A stretch of 64,000 nucleotides of DNA from contig NZ_JAYKBP010000002.1 in NCBI RefSeq assembly GCF_035282405.1, positions 372,001 through 436,000 of the forward strand. The letters are read 5' to 3'. Positions 1 to 6,649 of the stretch are shown one piece after another; within the stretch, counting starts at the first letter, position 1; every line of letters begins with the position of its first letter. The position numbers and the translations under genes were made by a program. Source of the stretch: Parvimonas sp035282405 (GTDB lineage Bacteria; Bacillota; Clostridia; Tissierellales; Peptoniphilaceae). The notes beneath the pieces are model-generated. The model was not told where the DNA came from and did not search any database. It was given only the letters and a program-made list of their open reading frames with translations.

Positions 1-14
1 AAATTATTTTATTC

Positions 15-44
15 AAAAAAACGGAGATTTTTAACTCTCCGTTT
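15..44 (-). terminator. Rho-independent terminator of the modE-like operon
   Basis: A 9-bp stem (AAACGGAGA at 19-27 with TCTCCGTTT at 36-44) is followed, on the minus strand, by a run of U (positions 15-20). The hairpin overlaps the last codons of the ModE-like gene. Confidence 0.8.
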
Positions 45-393
45 CATCAATTTTCTTTTCAAAATTTGCAATTTCTTTTGCTACAAATTCTTTTGTCTTT
101 AGATTTAATTTTTCATATAAATCTAGTAATTCTCTCGCTTCTGGTGTGAGTGTTGATCCACCGCCACCTTTTCCCCCGATTTTTCCAACAAGAAGTTTAC
201 AGTTTAAATCTTTTTCAGAGCGAACTATCATTTTGTAAGCTTTAGAATATGCCATTCGCATTTCTTTACATGCCCTATTAACTGACTTATATTCATCAAT
301 CAACAAAAGTAGTCTGTATAACCCATTTCCAAACGAATAATCTTCATTATACAAAGTTAATTTTACATTAATTTTTTTTGGAAATTCCAACAT
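31..393 (-). CDS. ModE-like winged-helix transcriptional regulator
   Basis: This 120-residue protein matches the stand-alone N-terminal winged-helix domain of ModE/LysR-type regulators. A helix-turn-helix lies at about residues 36-65. The glycine-rich wing GGKGGGGST at about 73-81, followed by LTPEARELL, is the hallmark of this family. There is no molybdate-binding TOBE domain, so it is the short version common in anaerobic Firmicutes, and its ligand is unknown. The ATG is preceded by GGAG. It is the last gene of a minus-strand cluster and starts 11 bases after the formate/nitrite channel stops, so the two are probably cotranscribed; control of that channel or of metal-dependent enzymes is inference. 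Confidence 0.8.
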   Translation of the reverse strand: MLEFPKKINVKLTLYNEDYSFGNGLYRLLLLIDEYKSVNRACKEMRMAYSKAYKMIVRSEKDLNCKLLVGKIGGKGGGGSTLTPEARELLDLYEKLNLKTKEFVAKEIANFEKKIDETES

Positions 394-404
394 AATTACA
401 ACTC

Positions 405-1157
405 CTATTCTTTATAAGCAAGATAATAACTAATAGCTACTATACTTCCTCCAATTATATTTCCTATTGTAACAGGAATTAAATCATATATAACTGCACC
501 GGCACTTATATCTGATATTATAAAAGAATATGAAAGATAGAACATATTCGCAATGCTATGCTCAAATCCACAAATCAAAAATAATATAACAGATATTGCA
601 CAGGCACAGAATTTTGAAACTCCATCTTTACATGCATAGGACATCCAAACACCCAAGCAAACAAAAATATTACATCCTATTCCCTTGAATAAAAGAACTG
701 TAAAACTTTCTGTAGTTTTTGCAACAGTAATTTTATGTAAAAACGCAAGCATTTCCGGTGTCATAACACTTGCGAAATAAACAACTAGTGATACAAAAAT
801 TGAACCGACAAAGTTAAATAGGTAAACAAATACCCAATTTCTAAACATCTTTGGAAATGTAATTCTCTTTCCTAATGCAGGAGCTAACATCAAAACATTT
901 CCTGTAAATAAATCAGCACCAGCAACAACTACAGCAAAAAGCCCAAAAGAGAAACAAATCCCTGAAATAAATTTTCCATAAGTTGCGTTTAAACTCGCCA
1001 TTCCCGTATTAACAACTACATAAGAAAGTCCGCTCAATGCAATAAACAATCCTGCTAAAAATGCTAAAACCAGCATTTTATATAACTTATAACTAGCCTT
1101 TCCCTCTCCAATTTTATACAATGATTCCAACAATTCTGATTTTCCTATAACTCCCAT
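405..1157 (-). CDS. Formate/nitrite transporter (FocA/NirC) family channel
   Basis: This 250-residue polytopic membrane protein has about six hydrophobic segments and the FNT-family pattern, including ADLFTGNVLML in the third segment and a GFEHSIANMFYL motif near residue 200. FNT proteins are pentameric channels for formate, nitrite or hydrosulfide. In a fermentative anaerobe, formate export or uptake is the most likely role, but the sequence does not decide the ion. The start has an AGGAGG site just upstream. It lies directly upstream of the ModE-like regulator on the same strand. Confidence 0.9.
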   Translation of the reverse strand: MGVIGKSELLESLYKIGEGKASYKLYKMLVLAFLAGLFIALSGLSYVVVNTGMASLNATYGKFISGICFSFGLFAVVVAGADLFTGNVLMLAPALGKRITFPKMFRNWVFVYLFNFVGSIFVSLVVYFASVMTPEMLAFLHKITVAKTTESFTVLLFKGIGCNIFVCLGVWMSYACKDGVSKFCACAISVILFLICGFEHSIANMFYLSYSFIISDISAGAVIYDLIPVTIGNIIGGSIVAISYYLAYKE

Positions 1158-1215
1158 AATGTCCTCCTATCTTTATAAAAAAACAGAAATCTATCAAAAG
1201 TCGATAGTATAAAAA

Positions 1216-1686
1216 TTATTTTTTCTTAAAATAAGATTTAATAGTTTCTATAATATTCATAATCATATCTACTTTGTCGACCATCATATCGACATTTTCT
1301 CTAATGTCTAGTGTAGTATCAACAACTTGTTCTGCAACAAATCTAGTAGATGTTGTAACATCATCAGTAATATCTCTTACATTTTCAAGAGTTAAATTGA
1401 TGTTTTCGACACTCTCAGTTATATTATCCTTTGTATCGGCTAAAATTTCATCTGTCTTTTCAAGAATTTCATTAGCATTAGCAATAGCCTTATCAGCATT
1501 TTCAACTAAACTTGGCAATTTTTCGGCACTTGAAACTAATCCTTCTTCGCTCTTTTCCAAAATCGTATTTATTTTTCCAAAAACCTTTATCAATTTAATA
1601 AAGAAACAAATACATGCTAACAAGCAAACTATCGCTACTAAATAAAGAATAACTCTTAAAGTTAAATCTAAATCAATAGTTACCAT
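1216..1686 (-). CDS. Membrane-anchored coiled-coil protein (DUF948-like)
   Basis: This 156-residue protein has one N-terminal membrane segment (about residues 8-32). A long helical heptad-like region rich in Asp, Glu, Asn and Val follows, and it ends in a basic tail (SYFKKK). This is the architecture of DUF948/YtxG-like general stress proteins, which usually sit next to YtxH-like proteins, as here. It begins 10 bases after the YtxH-like gene ends, so the two form a small operon. Biochemical function is unknown; the family name is an assignment by architecture and context. Confidence 0.6.
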   Translation of the reverse strand: MVTIDLDLTLRVILYLVAIVCLLACICFFIKLIKVFGKINTILEKSEEGLVSSAEKLPSLVENADKAIANANEILEKTDEILADTKDNITESVENINLTLENVRDITDDVTTSTRFVAEQVVDTTLDIRENVDMMVDKVDMIMNIIETIKSYFKKK

Positions 1687-1696
1687 TTTTCCCTCA

Positions 1697-2074
1697 CTAT
1701 TCTTCTGTTGTTTCAGCTATCTCTGTAACATCTATTTCGTCAACTTCAGGAGATATTTCAGTCATATTTCTATTAGCGAAATTATCATATTTTTCTCCAA
1801 CAGCTTCTTTAACTTCTCTAGCTTTTTCAGCTACAGCCTTAACTGCACAATTCACATTTTCACTTACATATCCAACGCCCTCTTTAGTTGCTTTGACAAT
1901 ATCTTCTCTTGTTTCTTTTCCTGACTTAGGAGCAAACAAGATTCCAACTCCTGCACCAACAGCAACTCCTGCAGCAATTTTTGCAGCACTTGTTAATTTT
2001 TCTTTTCTTATTTTTCTTCTAACTTCTCTTTCTTTTTCTAAACGTCTTTGTTCAATATACTTTACTAAGCTCAT
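1697..2074 (-). CDS. YtxH domain-containing protein
   Basis: This 125-residue protein carries the YtxH signature: a short Gly/Ala-rich hydrophobic segment (AAGVAVGAGVGILFAPKSGKETR, residues about 33-55, in two parts) with the APKSGKETRE motif, then a charged helical tail. YtxH-family proteins are small membrane-associated stress or envelope proteins of unknown mechanism. A GGAGG site precedes the ATG. It is the first gene of an operon with the coiled-coil membrane protein. The 6S RNA locus lies just upstream on the same strand. Confidence 0.75.
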   Translation of the reverse strand: MSLVKYIEQRRLEKEREVRRKIRKEKLTSAAKIAAGVAVGAGVGILFAPKSGKETREDIVKATKEGVGYVSENVNCAVKAVAEKAREVKEAVGEKYDNFANRNMTEISPEVDEIDVTEIAETTEE

Positions 2075-2106
2075 AAAAAACCTCCTAATTATTATTTATT
2101 AATAAA

Positions 2107-2273
2107 GTCTTTTGGTCCCTGTCATTATATAAACCTTCATATTTGAAGGTGGGCAAACTGTCTTAAATCTCACGGTTTCTCCATAACAGAGCTGCCATCA
2201 AAGTAAGAACTCCGTAATCCCTTATAAATTCTGTAGGCATAATCAGACAGGAACCTTAGACAATATTATTATA
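2107..2273 (-). ncRNA. ssrS: Probable 6S RNA (ssrS)
   Basis: On the minus strand a TATAAT box (2273-2268) is followed six bases later by a likely start at 2261. The transcript opens with GUCUAAGGUUCCUGUC and closes with GACAGGGACCAAAAGAC, giving a 10-bp terminal stem (2246-2255 with 2114-2123) plus a GUCU/AGAC extension. The middle is largely open, and a CACCUUC...GAAGGU hairpin sits near the 3' side, as in 6S RNAs. The RNA would be about 155 nt. 6S RNA mimics an open promoter and binds housekeeping RNA polymerase. The assignment rests on fold and layout; no covariance search was run. Confidence 0.7.
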
Positions 2274-2317
2274 ACACACTTTAGTTCAAAAAGGTAGTAC
2301 TAAATAAAAATGAATAA

Positions 2318-2349
2318 AAAATAATGGAGAATTAAACCTCCATTATTTT
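2318..2349 (-). terminator. Terminator of the reductase gene
   Basis: A 12-bp stem AAAATAATGGAG (2318-2329) with CTCCATTATTTT (2338-2349) and an 8-base loop lies just after the reductase gene on the minus strand. It is A/T-flanked on both sides, so it could work in both directions. Confidence 0.75.
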
Positions 2350-2381
2350 AAAAATTTTCTAAAAAATTAGATTAAAAAAAT

Positions 2382-3143
2382 TTATTTTAAACCTCTAAAC
2401 TTATCTATTTTAATTTGCTTATTATCAATTCCTTTTTCTTTTAGATATTTACTCATTGATTCAACATCATCTGGCTGTCCAGTTAAAATATAAATTGCTT
2501 TATTTCCATATTTGTTTACAGCCTCTTCTAGTTTTTCCTTACTTTGTTCAAGGCTATTACTTCTACTATAATTTAACTTTTCATTTTTTGAAGATAAATC
2601 TGACAGTTCGTTATCAAAAGCCAAAACATTTTTATCAAAATGATTTAAAATAATTTCCCTCTTCCCTGCCCACTCTTTTACAATAGGCCTTATAGTAGCA
2701 ATACCTACATCTGATCCAAAAAGTACAAGTGGTGAATTTTCATCTTTAATTTTTAATTTAGAGCCTATCCAACTTATTTTTACTTCTGAACCTTGTGATA
2801 AACTTGTTAAATTTTTCTTAAAAGCACTTCCGCTATTTTTTGTTAGTAATACAAGTTCATCTTCATTATCTAAACTTGTAATAGTTAACCAACGTGTTCT
2901 TTTATCTTTCTTTTCAACTTCTGGCAAAGTAATCTTTGCATAAGAGCCTGCTTTCCAACCCTTCTTTTGAGGTTTTGTTAAACGAATTAGATATACATTT
3001 CCACCAGTATTTTCAATTGATTTTACTTGTAATATTTCTGTACTACCAAGATATGATATTATTCCCCAAGTAATAAAGCAAGCAATAGTACCAATTACTA
3101 AGATTGATATTAAAATTTTTAACATTTTTGAACGTCCTTTCAT
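2382..3143 (-). CDS. Membrane-anchored ferredoxin-NADP reductase-like FAD/NAD oxidoreductase
   Basis: About 253 residues. One N-terminal membrane segment is followed by an FAD-binding FR-type beta-barrel (WKAGSYAKITLP and RTRWLTITS, the RxYS/T-like flavin site) and an NAD-binding half (SPLVLFGSDVGIATIRPIV). It resembles the reductase part of ferric reductase or flavohemoprotein families, without a heme or iron-sulfur domain. The second ATG is chosen because AAAGGA precedes it; the ATG five codons upstream has no ribosome binding site. A palindrome shared with the upstream TetR gene sits in its promoter region, so it is probably the regulator's target. The electron acceptor is unknown. Confidence 0.7.
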   Translation of the reverse strand: MKGRSKMLKILISILVIGTIACFITWGIISYLGSTEILQVKSIENTGGNVYLIRLTKPQKKGWKAGSYAKITLPEVEKKDKRTRWLTITSLDNEDELVLLTKNSGSAFKKNLTSLSQGSEVKISWIGSKLKIKDENSPLVLFGSDVGIATIRPIVKEWAGKREIILNHFDKNVLAFDNELSDLSSKNEKLNYSRSNSLEQSKEKLEEAVNKYGNKAIYILTGQPDDVESMSKYLKEKGIDNKQIKIDKFRGLK

Positions 3144-3183
3144 AATTTTTCCTTTCATTTTATAATAATAGAATTTATTTTAT

Positions 3184-3217
3184 AAATGAATGAACAAAAG
3201 CAAAAATTCATTCATTT
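3184..3217. promoter_or_regulatory. Palindromic operator, probably for the adjacent TetR regulator
   Basis: AAATGAATGAA (3184-3194) and TTCATTCATTT (3207-3217) form an inverted repeat with 11-base arms and a 12-base spacer. It lies between the TetR gene and the reductase gene. The GAATGAA half-site also occurs in the palindrome upstream of the TetR gene. Confidence 0.75.
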
Positions 3218-3244
3218 AGTTTCTTAAAAAAAGAACTCTACTCA

Positions 3245-3814
3245 TTATTTTTCAAGTCCTTTTACAAAATAAGTTGCCAAAAGTTCTATTGTTTTACTTA
3301 TTTCTGGAAATTCATTTTCAGTGATATGTGTATCCATATAGTAAAAAAGTTTATAAACTTTAAGAACTTCTTGAATTTTTTCCTCTGAATAATTTTCAGC
3401 CAACATACGATTAGTAAAAGTATCCACTAAAAATTTATGGAATGGATTCCTATCTTGTCCATCTTTGGAATAATAGTAATTATGCAATTCAGTAGAAATA
3501 ATTGGATTATACCATTCTCTAAGAATTTTATTTGAAGAAACGAATTTTCGGCTCAAAGCAAAAATTTGAACTACAAGCTCTCCCATATCTCCTTTCCAGT
3601 CAATTTCATCAATCATAACTTGTCGTACACGATTATTTTCATCAACATAGACATCTAAAAATATTTCTTCCTTGCTATCATAATAATTATAAAAAGAACC
3701 CACAGCCATTCCAGCTTTTTTTGCTATTTCAGAAATGCCCGTAGCTTTATAGCCTTTTTTTGAAAAAACATTATATGCTGATTTTTTCAAAAGAATTTTT
3801 TTATCCTCTGACAT
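3245..3814 (-). CDS. TetR/AcrR family transcriptional regulator
   Basis: This 189-residue protein has a typical TetR N-terminal helix-turn-helix at about residues 8-52 (NVFSKKGYKATGISEIAKKAG, read in two parts, then VGSFYNYYDSKEEIF). The C-terminal ligand domain is variable. AGGAG precedes the ATG. The flanking palindromes at 3184-3217 and 3837-3880 share the core GAATGAA/TTCATTC, which argues for autoregulation and control of the downstream reductase. The inducer is unknown. Confidence 0.9.
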   Translation of the reverse strand: MSEDKKILLKKSAYNVFSKKGYKATGISEIAKKAGMAVGSFYNYYDSKEEIFLDVYVDENNRVRQVMIDEIDWKGDMGELVVQIFALSRKFVSSNKILREWYNPIISTELHNYYYSKDGQDRNPFHKFLVDTFTNRMLAENYSEEKIQEVLKVYKLFYYMDTHITENEFPEISKTIELLATYFVKGLEK

Positions 3815-3836
3815 AGGTTTATCTCCTTTCTTTAAA

Positions 3837-3880
3837 ATATGATATGAATGAATTTATTTTTATATTCATTCATATCATAT
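3837..3880. promoter_or_regulatory. Perfect long palindrome upstream of the TetR gene (operator)
   Basis: ATATGATATGAATGAAT (3837-3853) and ATTCATTCATATCATAT (3864-3880) are perfect reverse complements with 17-base arms and a 10-base spacer, 22 bases before the TetR start codon. The shared core with 3184-3217 points to a common binding protein. Confidence 0.8.
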
Positions 3881-3929
3881 CAATTTATTTCATTTATGTC
3901 AATAGAAAATTATAAAAATATTTTTAATA

Positions 3930-3953
3930 AAAAAGACGATATTCCTATCGCCT
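3930..3953 (-). terminator. Terminator of the NAD kinase-like gene
   Basis: A stem CGATA (3937-3941) with TATCG (3946-3950), extended by an AG/CT pair around a mismatch, is followed on the minus strand by a U-rich stretch. Confidence 0.7.
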
Positions 3954-3959
3954 AATTTT

Positions 3960-5075
3960 TTATTCATTATCCACTAACATCATTTTTTCTCTTTCATATC
4001 CGATTTTAACTCTATAATAGCCTTTTAATTTTTTATCCACTTCTTCATCCATTGTATAAGCTACTAGATGCCCTGATGTTATACTCTCCAATTTCCCATT
4101 TGTCGCAATTATTATAATGTCTTTTTTGTCTATCTTTCTTAAAACATTTGCACTTAATTGTTGATTTCCACGACCGAAAACATATCCTTGACCACCCATT
4201 GGGGTTACAATCAAAATAGCTCTTTCATCTCCAATTACTTCAAGTATGTCTTTTTCGCTACAATCTTTTTTTACAAGTTTTTTATTTTTTATTATATCGA
4301 CACCCAATACAGTGTATGGTAAGTCCAATTCTTTCATAATGTACATAGGAGTTGTTCCTGATCCAATTATATAAAAGATATCATCTTTCATATCATCAAT
4401 TATATCACATGCAATTGAAACTTGAGCATCGCTATCTGATTGAGGAGTTTGTGATTTTTTGTTTTGTAAATATCTTTGATCAAAAGGTACTTTTAAATAA
4501 CCGTAAAGTCTAACTTCTACTCTATCCTCTCTAAATGCATCTTCGTCAATATCCACAACATCTTTTTCAATTACAGGTAGTTCAACACCATTTATAACTT
4601 CAAAAAGCAGACTTCCAGCTTGTTCAGGAGTATTTCCATAAACAGGTGAATGAATTTTTACTCCTGCAGGAACCCCAATTACTGCAATTTTATCTTCGAT
4701 AACGGAATAAACATCTCTTGCGGTTCCATCTCCACCTACAAAGAAAATCAACTCAATACCATTTTCTAAAAAGTATTTCAAAAGCTCTCTTGAATCTGTA
4801 ACTGAAGATTTTTCAGCTGAATTATAGACAACTTCATAATTTAATCCAAGCTCTTTACATTCTTCTTCTCCCATTAGACCACTTGCAGTATAAATTTTAA
4901 ACTTATCTTTTAATTCAACAACTTTAGCTAAAGCTTTTTTTGCCTTTTCAGGAGCTTCTTGAACAGCACCAAGAGAAATTGCTTTTTCTAAAATATCTGC
5001 TCCATCAGTTCCTTTAAGTCCCACTCTACCACCCATTCCAGCAATAGGATTTACCAAAAGTCCAATTTTTTTCAT
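3960..5075 (-). CDS. ATP-NAD kinase (AcoX-type) family protein
   Basis: This 371-residue protein starts with the family's KKIGLLVNPIAGMGGRVGLKGTDG region (in two parts) and contains the GGDGTARDVY motif at about residues 115-124, the nucleotide-binding GGDG signature shared by NAD kinases and diacylglycerol kinases. A later VTPMGGQGYVFGRGNQQLS segment is typical of the long ATP-NAD/AcoX subgroup. That subgroup phosphorylates NAD-like or other small substrates, and the exact substrate here is unknown. AGGAGGACATT precedes the start. It is a single-gene unit ending at its own terminator. Confidence 0.85.
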   Translation of the reverse strand: MKKIGLLVNPIAGMGGRVGLKGTDGADILEKAISLGAVQEAPEKAKKALAKVVELKDKFKIYTASGLMGEEECKELGLNYEVVYNSAEKSSVTDSRELLKYFLENGIELIFFVGGDGTARDVYSVIEDKIAVIGVPAGVKIHSPVYGNTPEQAGSLLFEVINGVELPVIEKDVVDIDEDAFREDRVEVRLYGYLKVPFDQRYLQNKKSQTPQSDSDAQVSIACDIIDDMKDDIFYIIGSGTTPMYIMKELDLPYTVLGVDIIKNKKLVKKDCSEKDILEVIGDERAILIVTPMGGQGYVFGRGNQQLSANVLRKIDKKDIIIIATNGKLESITSGHLVAYTMDEEVDKKLKGYYRVKIGYEREKMMLVDNE

Positions 5076-5209
5076 AATGTCCTCCTCTATTTGCTCATCT
5101 AATTATTTATTATGTAATTATTTTATAAAAATTTTATACCCTAAAAACATCAAATGTAAAAATACCTTCATTCATAGTTTTATACACTTTCTAATTAGTC
5201 ATATATGAA

Positions 5210-5767
5210 TTAGCTTGTAGTTAAGAAAAATATATATGGTGCTGTAAATATTGCTATGGATAATGCTAATTTTTTCTTATTTTCTTCTTCTATATCAAGT
5301 TTTGAAAATGTAAATCTTTTATTTAATTGATAATTTATAATCCTTACCAATAGGATTATAGAACTCAAGAATAGCAATGAAAATACATTCGAAAAAGGAT
5401 TTCTTTGTAAAGCATTTAGAAATATATTTTTATACCAATGATAAAATTCTGGATTGGTACTAGTAATACTCTCTATTCCAAAACCTCCTAAATATATAAA
5501 TACAATAACAATTAAATCACATAAAAAGTTAAAACAAGTTAGTTTTATTATTGTTTTTACGAAGATTGAAAAGCAATCATTTATTTTCAAACGATACATA
5601 GATATATAAATTACTATTGAGCATAAGATAGCAGTTATTGGTATAATAGCAATCCAAGAAACAGGGAATACCCAAAAAAACCATATCGGTATATCAAGAT
5701 CAAGATCTATTATACCACCTTTAAAAAATAGAATTGAAAAAAAACTATATATAGATAATATATTCAT
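5210..5767 (-). CDS. Small polytopic membrane protein, duplicate copy 2
   Basis: This 185-residue protein of unknown family has about four hydrophobic segments. Its first 24 residues (MNILSIYSFFSILFFKGGII and DLDL) are identical to the paralog at 6026-6595, and the C-terminal segment FTFSKLDIEEENKKKLAL is also identical. The middle is more divergent. AAAGGAGG precedes the ATG. It lies downstream of a relic of the lipase 3' end and so arose by tandem duplication. A protective or accessory role towards the secreted lipase is possible from position alone. Confidence 0.6.
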   Translation of the reverse strand: MNILSIYSFFSILFFKGGIIDLDLDIPIWFFWVFPVSWIAIIPITAILCSIVIYISMYRLKINDCFSIFVKTIIKLTCFNFLCDLIVIVFIYLGGFGIESITSTNPEFYHWYKNIFLNALQRNPFSNVFSLLFLSSIILLVRIINYQLNKRFTFSKLDIEEENKKKLALSIAIFTAPYIFFLTTS

Positions 5768-5780
5768 TTTTACCTCCTTT

Positions 5781-6005
5781 TTAAGAAGTGAGAGAATTTA
5801 CTTCTCCCACTTCATTTTTTCTATTTTTTGATGCAGAAATTTTTTCATCAACTTTTCCATATTTATTTTTATCTATTTGCAAAACTGTATCTTTATCTTT
5901 GTTTATTCCGGTTCTAATTACCATATCCTTTGTAACAGATATTTCAAAAGTTCTTTCATCCAATAATTTATCATTTCTATCAAAATATCTTATTGTATAA
6001 CTCAT
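5781..6005 (-). pseudogene. Duplicated C-terminal fragment of the secreted lipase
   Basis: This open frame of 74 codons is nearly identical to the last 60 residues of the lipase encoded at 6650-8497 (YTIRYFDRNDKLLDERTFEI, then SVTKDMVIRTGINKDKDT, to ISASKN). A new tail (RKNEVGEVNSLTS) follows. It has lost the signal peptide and catalytic domain and has only a weak AGAGAA before its ATG, so it is most simply a duplication scar. Expression as a small cytoplasmic protein cannot be excluded. The acidic loop reads KNKYGK where the lipase has KNKDGK. Confidence 0.75.
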
Positions 6006-6025
6006 ATTCTCTATATCTTTTATGA

Positions 6026-6595
6026 TTAGTCATATATGAATAGTTCTATAGGAAAAAGAAATATATATGGTGCTGTAAATATTGCTGTGGCTAGTGCTAA
6101 TTTTTTCTTATTTTCTTCTTCTATATCAAGTTTTGAAAATGTAAATTTTTTATTCAACTTATAATTTATAATCATTAATAATAGGATAATAGAACACAAC
6201 ACTAATAATGCAAATATATTCGAAAATGGATTTCTTTCTAATGCTCTTAGAAATACATTTTTATACCAATGATAAAAATCTGATTTTGGATTAATAAAAT
6301 CTTGTCTTGTTTCAAGTAAGAGTAAAAATCCAACAACAATTAAATCGCATAATACTCTAAAAAAAATTACTTTTATTATTGTTTTTCCAAGTATTTTCAA
6401 ACGATTATTTATTTTCAAACGTAACATAGATATATACATTACTATTGAACATAATACAGCAGTAATTGGTATAATAGCAATCCAACAAACAGGAAATAAC
6501 CAAAAAGCCCATAATGGTATGACAAGATCAAGATCTATTATACCACCTTTAAAAAATAGAATTGAAAAAAAACTATATATAGATAATATATTCAT
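6026..6595 (-). CDS. Small polytopic membrane protein, duplicate copy 1
   Basis: This 189-residue protein has about four membrane segments and the same N-terminus and C-terminal FTFSKLDIEEENKKKLAL region as the gene at 5210-5767. A GGGAGG site precedes the ATG. It starts about 55 bases after the lipase stop on the same strand, so it is probably cotranscribed with the lipase. I do not recognise a family. Location next to a secreted membrane-active hydrolase makes an immunity, folding or secretion partner a reasonable guess, not a demonstrated role. Confidence 0.6.
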   Translation of the reverse strand: MNILSIYSFFSILFFKGGIIDLDLVIPLWAFWLFPVCWIAIIPITAVLCSIVMYISMLRLKINNRLKILGKTIIKVIFFRVLCDLIVVGFLLLLETRQDFINPKSDFYHWYKNVFLRALERNPFSNIFALLVLCSIILLLMIINYKLNKKFTFSKLDIEEENKKKLALATAIFTAPYIFLFPIELFIYD

Positions 6596-6649
6596 TTTTA
6601 CCTCCCTTTTTAAGAAGTGAGAGAATTTAATTCTCCCACTTGATTTTTT

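Noticed and set aside
1274..1645. Plus-strand ORF of 123 codons opposite the coiled-coil membrane protein
   Set aside because: Its protein is a low-complexity Ser/Thr/Ile/Phe sequence, as expected for the antisense of a helical gene, and it has no ribosome binding site.
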